From Gammaproteobacteria bacterium (lineage in GTDB: Bacteria > Pseudomonadota > Gammaproteobacteria > GCA-001735895), in NCBI GenBank assembly GCA_030595795.1, contig JAUVCH010000006.1, positions 1 to 64,000 of the forward strand: a stretch of 64,000 bases of DNA, in the 5' to 3' direction. Shown here in pieces: positions 16,634 through 25,566 of this stretch. Each line of letters opens with the position of its first letter. Within the stretch, counting starts at the first letter, position 1. The position numbers were made by a program, and so were the translations under genes. The notes beneath the pieces are model-generated. The model had not been told where the DNA came from. It saw only the letters and a list, made by a program, of their open reading frames with translations, and did no database searches.

Positions 16634-17809
16634 ATGGTACGGCTAATCGACGTACCCGAGCCCGAACGTACGGTCATCACCGACCTCCAATGTCCGACCT
16701 ATAATCAAACGCCCTTTACTACGCCGGTACCGGCCAGACAACGGCATGTTGCTATCGTCTCGACTGCCGGATTAATCGTTCGTGGTGAGCGGCCCATGCT
16801 GTCGAGCGAAACCGGTTATCGCTCGATTGCGGCCAGTGTTAACGATAACGACATTCTCTGTAGTCACGTTTCCACCAATTTCGATCGTACTGGTTTTCAG
16901 CAGGATACGAATGTACTGCTGCCCCGTGACCGGCTATTGGAGCTGGAGCGCGATGGTCATATAGGCAAAGCAGCCGATACGCATTACGCGTTCATGGGTG
17001 CGACCAGTCCTGTGGCTCTGGAAGACAAGGCGCGGGAACTAGGTCGTTCAATGCTGGCACTTGGAGTAAACACGGTCGTCCTGGCACCGGTATGACCCGC
17101 CTGTACGCGCGCCGTGAGCGGGCTGGCCCATTACCTCGAAGATGAAGGCTTAGCAACCACCATTGTTGCACTAGTGCGCGAGCACATTGTGAGCATGCAT
17201 CCTCCAAGGGCTTTGTGGGTGCCCTTCGAGTTAGGTCGTCCATTTGCGGAGCCTGATCAAGCTGCCTTACAACGACGGATATTAGAGGCTGCGCTAGCCT
17301 TGCTGGACAAGCCCGTATCATCCCCGTTTCTGCAAGATTTTACCGAACAAATGCCGTATCAACCGAGCGATGCTAGCTGGTCTCCCCCCGGGAGTCTGGA
17401 TAGCAGGAGTGCCACTGCCGAAGCTTCGAGCCTGTTACCAATCTGGCAAAAGGCTCAGTATCGAGTAGGTAAAACGACAGTGGGTATTAGCGGGTTAACT
17501 CCAGACATCGCAGTCGAGTATATCGAACGCTATCATTTACCCGACCCAATGCCGAATCCAAAAGGTATGGCGGCGGTTTCACGGGCTCGCTTCGCGATTG
17601 ATGATATTAAGGCTTATTATTCTGAAGCAGCATTGGCGTCTGGTGGCTATCCTTCTTCGCATCAATTGCACGAATGGTTCTGGAACCATACGATGGCTGG
17701 AACCATGATCCGAGATTTTCAGGACATAGCGCGCCTAAGTGATGACAGTAATTTGCAATTAATTTCGGGTTCGCTGGTTCCAGCGGAACGCACTTACGAA
17801 TATTCATAG
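16634..17809 (+). CDS. GrdB/PrdB-like selenoprotein, in-frame TGA read as selenocysteine
   Basis: A standard reading gives two pieces (16634-17095 and 17114-17809), but they are in one frame interrupted only by TGA 17093-17095. Reading it as selenocysteine gives 391 residues with Sec154 in V-U-P-A-C-T-R, the UxxCT redox motif at the same place as in selenoprotein B of glycine/sarcosine/betaine reductase. The piece before it has the family's H-V-A-I-V-S-T-A-G and V-N-D-N-D-I-L-C-S-H, and the piece after it A-L-W-V-P-F-E-L-G-R-P-F. selA lies 2.3 kb downstream on the same strand. Clostridial homologues form the substrate-specific part of amino-acid reductases; no grdA, grdC or thioredoxin partner is present, so the substrate in this organism is unknown. 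The conserved Cys157 and continued coding after the TGA argue against a pseudogene. Confidence 0.85.
17093..17122 (+). promoter_or_regulatory. Sec TGA codon and candidate SECIS hairpin
   Basis: Right after TGA (17093-17095), CCCGC at 17096-17100 pairs perfectly with GCGGG at 17118-17122. Inside it, TACG (17104-17107) pairs with CGTG (17113-17116, including one U-G pair) around the five-base loop CGCGC. A GC-rich hairpin abutting the UGA is what bacterial SelB needs. The apical loop is only 12 bases from the TGA, closer than in E. coli fdhF, and a bulged U is not evident, so the exact functional fold is uncertain. Confidence 0.55.
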
Positions 17810-17894
17810 AATCTGCTAGCATTTAGTTCCTTTTCCATATTGACTGTCTATACTCTATATGAAGACCAATCCTGTAGTAATGCCCTAGATTTTA

Positions 17895-20060
17895 ATGAGT
17901 AATCCCTCCAAACTCGCCAGTTTACAATCCTTATTACAGGAAAAAAATGATGAAATCGAGCGCCTGCGTGAGCAATTGGCTGGGAATGAAGCGGCGTCGG
18001 AGTTTAAGCAGGAACTTCATCAAACTTTGTCCAGAGCCGTTAATATCGGATATTGGGAATGGGATGAAATAGCCAATAAATCTGCTTATTTCTCCGAGGA
18101 GATGGCGGCTATTATGGGGATGAGCCTGGAGTCACTCTATGAGCAATACCAATGTGAGGAAGATTATTTTCGTTTTGTTCACACGGATGATTTACAGCGC
18201 TATATCGATAACCTGGGTGCTATCCTGCATCCCGATCATCCGCGGGGCAGTGCACACAAATTTCATTATCGAATTATCAGGCCCAATGGCGAAGTGCGAC
18301 ATTTGCTTGAGCTAGAATATGGAAAGCAGGTGGAAGATGGTGTTATTACACGCACCTACGGTGCGATCCAGGATATTACCGATATCGAGGAATCGACTCG
18401 CTTGCTCGAAGAAAGCGAACAGCGCTATAGCGCTCTGTTTTCTAAATTACCCCTCGGTGTGATGGAACAGGACTGGTCAGAAATAAAAATGAGGGTTGAT
18501 AGACTACGATCCGAAGGAGTTGATGACTTTATCGAATATTTTCAACAAAACCCTCTGGTGTTAAAGGAACTGGCGGGAACGATTATTATCTCTAGCGTCA
18601 ACGATAGATTAATGGAAATTTACGGTGCTGGTTCCATTGACGACTTTATCGATTCCGAAGAAGATACATCTGACTGGTGGGATGATGAATGGGCAAATCT
18701 ATATGCATCAGAAATTGCAGGGCTTGCAGGTTCTGAAAAGATAAGTTTCAGTGAGGCCACAGAAACTCGAATGGATGGCTCTGAATTTTATGTCCGCTTG
18801 ATTACCAGCCTTGTCAAAGGCGATGAGGATAGCTGGCAGAGAATTCTTACCATTATTGAGGATGTAACCGAACGAAAAAAGTACGAAGTGGATTTAATCG
18901 AAGCCAGGAACATAGCTGAAGAAGCCAGTAAGGCAAAGACTGAGTTTCTCTCGAACATGAGTCACGAACTGCGTACGCCATTGAATGCAATACTCGGCTT
19001 TTCGCAACTATTCGAATATGACATGAGCCTCGGTGAACAGCGCCAATCGAGAGCACGCGCCATTAATAATGCCGGGAAACACCTGTTAAATCTAATTGAT
19101 GAAATTCTGGATTTATCTCGCGTAGAAGCCGGTAACATCGAGCTCTCGATGGAACCCGTTCGACTAGGGCCGGTTATAAAAGCGAGTGTATCCTGGGTGG
19201 CCGAGATGGCAAAAGGCCGCGGTATCAGCATCGAATTCGACCCGGGGGTTTATAGCGGGGTAATGGTGGAGGCGGATGCAGGCAGGTTGAAGCAGGTATT
19301 TTTGAATCTGCTCAGCAACGCGGTGAAATATAACTGTGAGAACGGCAAGATCAGCATCGATTATCAGTTGGATGAACAGGGAATAGCAAGAATTAGTATT
19401 ACAGATACTGGAATCGGTATATCACCCGATCAGCTAGACGATTTGTTTAAGCCATTTAATCGTCTCGGCGCAGAGTTCATGGGTATCGAAGGTACCGGTA
19501 TTGGTTTGGTGATTACCAAACGACTGGTTGAACTCATGCAGGGCGAACTCAAAGTTGATAGTAAGCCGGGGCAAGGCAGCACTTTTACGGTACAGTTTCA
19601 GACCATACAAGGCTATCGAGACGGGATCGAGGTATCTAATGCGGCCGAAGTTGAAATTGATAGTTCCGTTATCAATAGGCCCGATATACTGGTTGCTGAA
19701 GATAATCTGGCGAACCAGGTCTTGATGGAAGCACAACTGGAAGCACTTGGTTACAGTGCGGACTTTGCCGATGACGGTCTTGAAGCGCTGGAGTTGTGGA
19801 AAACTGGAAACTACCAGCTATTACTCACCGATATTCGTATGCCGAAGATGAATGGGAATGAATTAATCAGGCAGATAAGAGTCGAGGAATTAAGCACCGC
19901 TCCGATTCCTATCATCGCCGTGACTGCGAACGCTATGGAAAGTGATACCAAACAATGTCTTGAAGCAGGGGCAAACGATGTCTTATCTAAGCCCTTTACT
20001 TTAGAAGCCTTAAAGCAGATGTTGGAGAAATGGTCACCACTACAGGGAAAGTCTGTATAA
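17895..20060 (+). CDS. PAS-containing hybrid sensor histidine kinase
   Basis: 721 residues without clear membrane segments. A short coiled coil (about 1-35) leads into a PAS domain (about 48-168), a second PAS-like domain enlarged by an acidic insertion (about 175-325), HisKA with His357 in S-H-E-L-R-T-P-L-N-A, HATPase (about 465-580) and a C-terminal receiver with phosphoacceptor Asp646 in L-L-T-D-I-R-M-P-K. It lies between the selenoprotein gene (85 bases) and selA (68 bases), all on the same strand. Whether it regulates selenium use or is just a neighbour cannot be told. It resembles the kinase at 13113 and is probably a diverged paralogue. Confidence 0.9.
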   Translation: MSNPSKLASLQSLLQEKNDEIERLREQLAGNEAASEFKQELHQTLSRAVNIGYWEWDEIANKSAYFSEEMAAIMGMSLESLYEQYQCEEDYFRFVHTDDLQRYIDNLGAILHPDHPRGSAHKFHYRIIRPNGEVRHLLELEYGKQVEDGVITRTYGAIQDITDIEESTRLLEESEQRYSALFSKLPLGVMEQDWSEIKMRVDRLRSEGVDDFIEYFQQNPLVLKELAGTIIISSVNDRLMEIYGAGSIDDFIDSEEDTSDWWDDEWANLYASEIAGLAGSEKISFSEATETRMDGSEFYVRLITSLVKGDEDSWQRILTIIEDVTERKKYEVDLIEARNIAEEASKAKTEFLSNMSHELRTPLNAILGFSQLFEYDMSLGEQRQSRARAINNAGKHLLNLIDEILDLSRVEAGNIELSMEPVRLGPVIKASVSWVAEMAKGRGISIEFDPGVYSGVMVEADAGRLKQVFLNLLSNAVKYNCENGKISIDYQLDEQGIARISITDTGIGISPDQLDDLFKPFNRLGAEFMGIEGTGIGLVITKRLVELMQGELKVDSKPGQGSTFTVQFQTIQGYRDGIEVSNAAEVEIDSSVINRPDILVAEDNLANQVLMEAQLEALGYSADFADDGLEALELWKTGNYQLLLTDIRMPKMNGNELIRQIRVEELSTAPIPIIAVTANAMESDTKQCLEAGANDVLSKPFTLEALKQMLEKWSPLQGKSV

Positions 20061-20128
20061 AAAGAATCCAGGCTCCTGTCAAAACCAGTTAAAATCTCCC
20101 GATCTCCGTTTCTAGAGAGCCAACCCCG

Positions 20129-21532
20129 ATGGGTAAACCGGGACTATCTGCGCTTGCACAACTACCGTCGATTGATCGACTATTAAATTCGCCTTCCTCC
20201 AGTGAATTGATACTCTCCTATGGCCGTAAAGAAATTAAACATGTCGCACAGGAAGCGCTTGAATCCATGCGTATTGCAATTAAGCAGGGAGGAATTGTCG
20301 ATACGAACGAAGCCGCTATCTGTTCCTTGATTGAGCAGAAGATAACGCGAGACGCGAATGGCCAGATTCGACGAGTCATTAACCTGACAGGAACCTTGCT
20401 TCACACCAATCTGGGGCGGGCAATCTTGCCACAGGAATCTATCGACGCGGTGCTCGGGGTACTGCGTGATGCGTGCAATCTTGAATACGATCTCGAAAGT
20501 GGGGAACGCGGCAATAGAGATGAATTTATTGAAAAACAAATTTGTCGATTAACCGGTGCTGAAGCCGCGACGGTAGTAAACAATAATGCCGCCGCAGTTA
20601 TGCTGATACTGAATACTCTGGCTTTGGGCAAAGAAGTTCCGGTATCGCGTGGAGAGCTGGTAGAGATCGGCGGTTCGTTTCGCATACCCGAAATCATGTC
20701 ACAATCCGGCTGCAAACTGATTGAAGTTGGATCGACTAATCGAACTCATCGGGGTGATTTTGCTAAAGCGTTTAATTCACAGACGGCGATGATCATGAAA
20801 GTGCATCAAAGTAATTATGTCATCCAGGGTTTTACCGCATCGGTTGATGATAAAGACCTGGCCGGGCTTTGTGCTGAATCGGATATTCCACTGGTGATTG
20901 ATTTGGGTAGCGGCACTCTGGTCAATCTCGAAGATTACGGATTACCGCATGAGCCGACGCCAATGGGGGCATTGAAGTCGGGTGCCGATATTGTCACCTT
21001 CTCGGGCGACAAATTACTCGGCGGCCCGCAGGCTGGCATCATCGTCGGGTGTCGTGAATTGATCGATAAATTAAATGCCAATCCGATGAAACGCGCATTG
21101 CGTTGCGACAAAATGACTATCGCAGCCCTGTCTTCGCTATTGCAGCTTTATAACCATCCAGATCAATTGACAGAAAAGCTTCCGGTGTTAAGGATGATGA
21201 TACGTAGTATCGATGACATTAGGCAGCTGGTAATACCGTTGGTGGCAATGCTGACTGGACGATTTGCTGGCAAGGCGAATGTAGCGTTGGTTGAGTGCAA
21301 TAGCGAGATTGGTTCGGGCGCTTTACCTGATCGACTCATACCAAGTGTTGGCATTGCGATTCGACCGTTGCAGACCCGAGTTAATGTCGATGCCATTGCC
21401 AAAGCATTTCGAAGTTTACCGATTCCTGTTATTGGTCGAATTCACAATGGCGAATTTCTGCTGGATTGCCGTTGCCTTGAGCATTCGGAAGAATTTTCGG
21501 CACAGCTTTCCGAACTTAAAATCAACGAATGA
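20129..21532 (+). CDS. selA: L-seryl-tRNA(Sec) selenium transferase
   Basis: 467 residues, full length for SelA, the PLP enzyme that converts seryl-tRNA(Sec) to selenocysteinyl-tRNA(Sec) using selenophosphate. Landmarks include N-L-T-G-T-L-L-H-T-N-L-G-R, N-N-N-A-A-A-V-M-L, and the PLP lysine in S-G-D-K-L-L-G-G-P-Q, which falls at residue 295, the same number as in E. coli. The usual partner selB is not downstream; the next gene is on the opposite strand. selB, selC and selD must therefore lie elsewhere. Its presence supports reading TGA 17093 as selenocysteine. Confidence 0.95.
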   Translation: MGKPGLSALAQLPSIDRLLNSPSSSELILSYGRKEIKHVAQEALESMRIAIKQGGIVDTNEAAICSLIEQKITRDANGQIRRVINLTGTLLHTNLGRAILPQESIDAVLGVLRDACNLEYDLESGERGNRDEFIEKQICRLTGAEAATVVNNNAAAVMLILNTLALGKEVPVSRGELVEIGGSFRIPEIMSQSGCKLIEVGSTNRTHRGDFAKAFNSQTAMIMKVHQSNYVIQGFTASVDDKDLAGLCAESDIPLVIDLGSGTLVNLEDYGLPHEPTPMGALKSGADIVTFSGDKLLGGPQAGIIVGCRELIDKLNANPMKRALRCDKMTIAALSSLLQLYNHPDQLTEKLPVLRMMIRSIDDIRQLVIPLVAMLTGRFAGKANVALVECNSEIGSGALPDRLIPSVGIAIRPLQTRVNVDAIAKAFRSLPIPVIGRIHNGEFLLDCRCLEHSEEFSAQLSELKINE

Positions 21533-21570
21533 TTCCCGTCCTTTTCCGCCAACCGCAACACCCATTGGGT

Positions 21571-22329
21571 TTATGGGTTAAACAACCTGTAAACAGCTTT
21601 GGCAGTTTGGTTGAGATGAGCTTTGCTTGCGGTCGCAGTTAACGCATAGGCTAGTCCATTATCCACCCAGTAAACAATTCCAAGTTCGTTATTTTCAGTA
21701 TGTAAAAATGCGGTCTCTGGCGTATTCACGGCTTGCCGAATAAAAATCGTCATTCTCTCGCCTGTGGAATCTTCGTACATGAATTGGGCCGCCGCTCGGT
21801 GTTCATCGGGTAATAATCGACCACCAATCAGCAGGTAACCTTCGTTGCGCAAGTCGGGTGCCGTTATCGGCTTATCCAGACGTTTGGATAACCAGGCGTT
21901 TAGATGATCGCGTTGTTTCGCATTGACTTCGACAGGGTGCAATACTTCTGGAACATAAACCGTGTGCGCAAATGCGGCATCGACTGCTATCGGCCTCTCA
22001 TAGTCGCTACTCGAAAGCTGGTTGTTCAATGAAAATCCCAATATTCCGCCAATGCCCATCAAAAGCAGGGATGCGGCAATATTTCGTATGGCCTTTCGGC
22101 CCCGGCCAGGGTCGATCAATAGCAATCGATTCTGGACTGGCTGTAATCGCCTGACATCAAAGGCGTCGGCCAGTTTTCGGTTTATTTCCTGATAGCTCGC
22201 GATTTTTTCCCGGAGTGCTTCATCGTTTGCCAGGCAATTGGCAACTATCAGCCTACGCGCTTCGCTTAACTCGCCATCGACAAATTGCTGCAATTCGATG
22301 TCAGTTATTTCTGTTTTGTTACCATTCAT
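21571..22329 (-). CDS. Anti-sigma factor, first ECF pair
   Basis: 252 residues. The N-terminal cytoplasmic part has the zinc-less anti-sigma pattern I-E-L-Q-Q-F-V-D-G-E-L-S-E-A and a sigma-binding helix; one membrane helix lies at about 80-98; the rest is periplasmic, ending in a domain with Y-E-D-S-T-G-E-R-M-T-I-F. The start overlaps the stop of the upstream ECF sigma gene by four bases (22326-22329), standard for a cognate pair. It would hold the sigma factor inactive at the membrane until a periplasmic signal arrives. The inducing signal is unknown. Confidence 0.85.
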   Translation of the reverse strand: MNGNKTEITDIELQQFVDGELSEARRLIVANCLANDEALREKIASYQEINRKLADAFDVRRLQPVQNRLLLIDPGRGRKAIRNIAASLLLMGIGGILGFSLNNQLSSSDYERPIAVDAAFAHTVYVPEVLHPVEVNAKQRDHLNAWLSKRLDKPITAPDLRNEGYLLIGGRLLPDEHRAAAQFMYEDSTGERMTIFIRQAVNTPETAFLHTENNELGIVYWVDNGLAYALTATASKAHLNQTAKAVYRLFNP

Positions 22330-22838
22330 TTTATACGCCTGATATGAGAGACCTGCGGTTCACCATCCAGGTTTTTACTCAATTGTTCTCTTGCGCGAGA
22401 AAGTCGTGACATGATTGTGCCGACCGGCACACCGGCGACCTTTGCAGCCTCTTTGTAAGACAATTGCTCCATGCCCACCAGCAGTAGCGATTCTCGCTGA
22501 TCGACTGGAAGCTGGTTCAGGGATTGTTCGAAGTCCGATAGTACACACATCGAGTCTGCATCGGCCGCAGATATCGCCGAGTTTTCATAATCCTCTAGCG
22601 AACTGTTATCTACAGCGTCACTCGCTCGCCGTATTGTATTGATGAAAATATTATGCAATATCGTGAATAACCAGGGTCGTATACCCTTTTGGCTAATCCA
22701 GAGCTTACGCCGACTGATTGCCCTGGTAAGACACTCCTGCACCAGATCATCGACCTGATTTGAGTCCCCGCTCAACGCCCAGGCGTAACGTCGCAACGAC
22801 GGTATTTCCTCAACTAACAGGCTTTCAAATCGATTCAA
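22326..22838 (-). CDS. ECF RNA polymerase sigma factor, first pair
   Basis: 170 residues with sigma region 2 (about 5-75, including the D-D-L-V-Q-E-C-L motif) and region 4 (about 110-162, with L-S-Y-K-E-A-A-K-V-A-G-V-P-V-G-T-I-M-S-R, the recognition helix-turn-helix). No other sigma regions are present, as expected for an extracytoplasmic-function factor. It is translationally coupled to the anti-sigma gene at 21571. The small secreted-protein gene at 22870, 31 bases upstream on the same strand, is probably in the same operon and could be a regulon member or sensor. Confidence 0.9.
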   Translation of the reverse strand: MNRFESLLVEEIPSLRRYAWALSGDSNQVDDLVQECLTRAISRRKLWISQKGIRPWLFTILHNIFINTIRRASDAVDNSSLEDYENSAISAADADSMCVLSDFEQSLNQLPVDQRESLLLVGMEQLSYKEAAKVAGVPVGTIMSRLSRAREQLSKNLDGEPQVSHIRRIK

Positions 22839-22869
22839 AAGATTAGACCCGATGCAGGAGATGAATTAA

Positions 22870-23121
22870 CTACTGGATGCCAAGCAACTTCATTGCTTCA
22901 GCCAGATCGTCGACCGAGTCCTGGTGGCCGCCAGACTTGTGCTGTTTCTCGCCGGATGCTCGCAGCGCCGTAACACGAGACATATTCTCGGCACTTAGCG
23001 AGGTGTTATTTCCTAACGCCGCATCGATTTTTTTCATATCCACCGGACAATGATATGCTAACACTGGAAGGCTAAAAAGCGTCAATATCATGGCAGCAAG
23101 GCCTTTTTTGAGATTTTTCAT
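22870..23121 (-). CDS. Small periplasmic protein upstream of the ECF pair
   Basis: 83 residues with a Sec signal peptide cleaved after V-L-A near residue 22. The mature part begins Y-H-C-P-V-D-M-K-K-I-D and is otherwise helical and polar. I recognise it only as a short conserved hypothetical. The single Cys flanked by His near the mature N terminus might bind a metal, as inference only. It is the first gene of the likely operon with the ECF sigma and anti-sigma genes. The 238 bases upstream hold the divergent promoters for this gene and the dehydrogenase at 23360. Confidence 0.65.
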   Translation of the reverse strand: MKNLKKGLAAMILTLFSLPVLAYHCPVDMKKIDAALGNNTSLSAENMSRVTALRASGEKQHKSGGHQDSVDDLAEAMKLLGIQ

Positions 23122-23325
23122 ATCGTTTGATTCCTAATTTAACGGGTTTATTTTAAGTCATATTTTAGGTTTACACCTGGTTATACATACAATTGTATCG
23201 GTGATTTATTCCACGAAATTCAAAAAAGCGGAAATTTATTTTAAACGGTAGGGTTAGACTAAAGCGCGGAAGGCGGATTGGCAATTTTGAAATGACTAGC
23301 CTGCCTTTTCTCAGGAAACTTGCGT

Positions 23326-23331
23326 TATAAT
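23326..23331 (+). promoter_or_regulatory. Consensus -10 box before the dehydrogenase gene
   Basis: TATAAT at 23326-23331 is a perfect sigma-70 -10 hexamer 29 bases before the ATG at 23360. No good -35 is found at 16-18 bases, so the promoter may be weak or activator-dependent. Confidence 0.4.
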
Positions 23332-23359
23332 TCTCCCCCTATTTTTCCTGGAGTTCAAT

Positions 23360-24181
23360 ATGCCTCGCTTTAATCGAATTTTAATCACTGGTGCCGCCGG
23401 TAACCTCGGCAAGATATTACGCGAGGGGCTCGCACCGCTGGCGACGACTATACGTCTTACCGATCGCGGGAATATGGGCGAGGCAGCAGGACAGGAAGAA
23501 ATTATGCCCTGCGAACTAGGCGATTTCGATGCTGTAATGAAAGTAGTCGAAGGCTGCGATGCTATCGTGCATTTTGGCGCGGCGCCGGTAGAGCGTCCCT
23601 GGGCCGAGGTATTAGAGTCGTCGATAGTCGGTGGTTACAACATTTACGAAGCGGCGCGCCAGCACGGCGTAAAACGAATCATCTATGCTAGCTCGATCCA
23701 TTCGGTGGGTTATGAACGCCGAGAAAATGGTGCCGATACCGATACTGCGCATAACCCCGATACGCTATACGGGGTCTCCAAATGTTTTGTCGAAGACCTG
23801 GCCAAGCTTTATTTTAACAAATGGGGTATAGAGTCTGCCTGTTTGCGCATCAATTCCTGTTTCCCCAAACCGGTTGACCGCCGTCATATGGCGACCTGGT
23901 TAAGTTTCGACGATCTGATTCATCTGGTCGAGCGCTGCCTGGTGTCTGAGCGAATCGCGCATACCGTCGTCTATGGTATCTCGGATAATCAGGAGTCATT
24001 CTTCTCGAACCAGAAAGTAGCGCATCTGGGCTATCGCCCAAAGGACAACGCCGAGGTTTATCGCGAAGAAGTCGAGGCCAAAGTGCCCTCCGGTGACCCT
24101 TTCGATCCAGCGGTTGAATATGTCGGTGGTTTTCTCTGCGCCTATGGTCATCCTGACGAGGAAGAAAGACTGGAGTCCTGA
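23360..24181 (+). CDS. NAD-dependent uronate dehydrogenase-like epimerase/dehydratase family protein
   Basis: 273 residues of the extended short-chain dehydrogenase fold. The NAD-binding G-A-A-G-N-L-G lies at about 11-17, the catalytic Ser in the S-S-I-H-S-V-G stretch near 113, and Tyr-x-x-x-Lys as Y-G-V-S-K near 136-140. The short length and the S-S-I-H-S-V-G and L-Y-G-V-S-K-C-F context resemble uronate dehydrogenase (Udh), which oxidises galacturonate or glucuronate to the aldarolactone. No other uronate genes are nearby, so a different sugar acid is possible. It sits between two ECF loci. Confidence 0.78.
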   Translation: MPRFNRILITGAAGNLGKILREGLAPLATTIRLTDRGNMGEAAGQEEIMPCELGDFDAVMKVVEGCDAIVHFGAAPVERPWAEVLESSIVGGYNIYEAARQHGVKRIIYASSIHSVGYERRENGADTDTAHNPDTLYGVSKCFVEDLAKLYFNKWGIESACLRINSCFPKPVDRRHMATWLSFDDLIHLVERCLVSERIAHTVVYGISDNQESFFSNQKVAHLGYRPKDNAEVYREEVEAKVPSGDPFDPAVEYVGGFLCAYGHPDEEERLES

Positions 24182-24229
24182 GGTGGGAGTTTTTGCCCCA
24201 TTTTTAAGTTTCTACTGCTACAATAAATA

Positions 24230-24769
24230 ATGCACAGGCGACTCGAAAATCAGTTGGATGGATTGAGCAGGTATGCCTACTGTCTGACGCGTAACTACGA
24301 GAACGCCCGTGACCTGGTTCAAAATTGTGCCGTCAAGGCGCTCGTCGCCAGGAACGTGCCTTCTGACGAGAGAGCTTTTCGTGCCTGGCTATTCAAAATT
24401 CTGAGGAATGTTTTTTTCGATAACCTGCGCAAACAGGCTACCGAAGACAAGCTTCTTCGTGAATTAATGAACGATTCTCTGATTGAAGGGAATAACTCGC
24501 AGGGACTGGACGTTTATTCTATAGAGCAACGGAAAATTAATATTTTAGCGGTGCATGAGGGGCTGGCAAAGCTAAAAACCAGTCAACGGGAAATTTTGGT
24601 TTTAATCGATATGATTGGTTTTAGTTACAACGAAGTTGCAGGGTTGCTAAAGGTACCTGTCGGTACGGTGATGAGCCGTCTCAGTCGCGCCCGTAATGCA
24701 TTACTGAATCAAATCGATGAGGCCGACTCGGAGATGGCCACGGTGACACAAATAGGGAAAAGGAAATGA
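24230..24769 (+). CDS. ECF RNA polymerase sigma factor, second pair
   Basis: 179 residues with region 2 (N-A-R-D-L-V-Q-N-C-A-V-K-A-L near 25-40) and region 4 (I-G-F-S-Y-N-E-V-A-G-L-L-K-V-P-V-G-T-V-M-S-R near 125-150). It is clearly related to the sigma factor at 22326 but diverged. Its stop overlaps the next start as ATGA (24766-24769). It is transcribed in the opposite direction from the first pair. Confidence 0.9.
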   Translation: MHRRLENQLDGLSRYAYCLTRNYENARDLVQNCAVKALVARNVPSDERAFRAWLFKILRNVFFDNLRKQATEDKLLRELMNDSLIEGNNSQGLDVYSIEQRKINILAVHEGLAKLKTSQREILVLIDMIGFSYNEVAGLLKVPVGTVMSRLSRARNALLNQIDEADSEMATVTQIGKRK

Positions 24770-25566
24770 GTTTTGAATATAGCTCGGAGACTCTGAGCGC
24801 CTACGTAGACGGTGAACTTTCCGCCAATGAGAATGCGGAAATCGCGAATGCCATTGCTGTCAACGCTGAACTGGCTCAGCAGGTAGCCATTCTGAGTTCG
24901 TTGAAGGCGGCTGTGGCGGCTGGTGACTGTGGGCTTAAAGAGTCTTTCGATATCGATCTGGATGGGCCTGTTAATAAACAAAGGAAATTCACCTGGGTCG
25001 CAGCGGTTGCTAGCGTCGTGACCGTGAGCATCTTACTAGCTACCATGATATTAAGTAGCGATTCATTGCTACCCAATCAGGGGATACAGCTCGCGGAGGA
25101 GGTGCATGAGGCCTGGCTCGAAGGGCAGTCCAAATCGTTTAGCCTTGAATTTCAAAGATCATCTTTCGTCGCCCTGGATCGCCTTCAAATCGATGCTTAT
25201 GTGCCAGACCTGACTAAAGTGAACCTGGCATTTAGTGGTATACGGAAGATTTCATCGGGGAAATCTGAAGGTATGCATATTGGCTATCAGGGGCCCAGCG
25301 GTTGCATGGTAAGTCTGGTCTTGCTCGATAATACCGTTGGACTATCCCCGGAACTGGCCTATTTCGAAAAAGGCGAACATTTGTTATACGGCTGGCAGGT
25401 TGAAAAAACCGGGTTTTATCTATTGGCCTATAAAATGGATCCGTCACGACTGGCGAAGGTGGCGAGGGTGGTGAATCGGCTCACGCGAGAAAGATTGCCA
25501 CTCGACCCCGAATCAATCATCGCATTAAAAGATGCTCGTTCCACGAGCCAACCCTGCCTGGCCTGA
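24766..25566 (+). CDS. Anti-sigma factor, second ECF pair
   Basis: 266 residues: an N-terminal cytoplasmic part with S-E-T-L-S-A-Y-V-D-G-E-L-S-A, one membrane helix at about 78-97 and a periplasmic domain of about 165 residues. The layout matches the anti-sigma protein at 21571, although the periplasmic domains differ, suggesting different signals. It is translationally coupled to the sigma gene. No operon partner follows; about 200 bases of non-coding DNA separate it from the transporter gene. Confidence 0.85.
   Translation: MSFEYSSETLSAYVDGELSANENAEIANAIAVNAELAQQVAILSSLKAAVAAGDCGLKESFDIDLDGPVNKQRKFTWVAAVASVVTVSILLATMILSSDSLLPNQGIQLAEEVHEAWLEGQSKSFSLEFQRSSFVALDRLQIDAYVPDLTKVNLAFSGIRKISSGKSEGMHIGYQGPSGCMVSLVLLDNTVGLSPELAYFEKGEHLLYGWQVEKTGFYLLAYKMDPSRLAKVARVVNRLTRERLPLDPESIIALKDARSTSQPCLA

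Noticed and set aside
16634-17809. Two separate genes, or a pseudogene split by a stop, in the GrdB-like locus
   Set aside because: The only interruption is one TGA in exactly the UxxCT position, with coding continuing undisturbed on both sides and selA nearby.
20061-20128. Possible tRNA(Sec) gene next to selA
   Set aside because: The gap is only 68 bases and shows no cloverleaf or terminal CCA pattern; selC must be elsewhere.
21560-21578. ACCCAT/ATGGGT hairpin between selA and the anti-sigma gene as terminator
   Set aside because: Short stem overlapping the stop of the convergent gene and no T-run on either strand.
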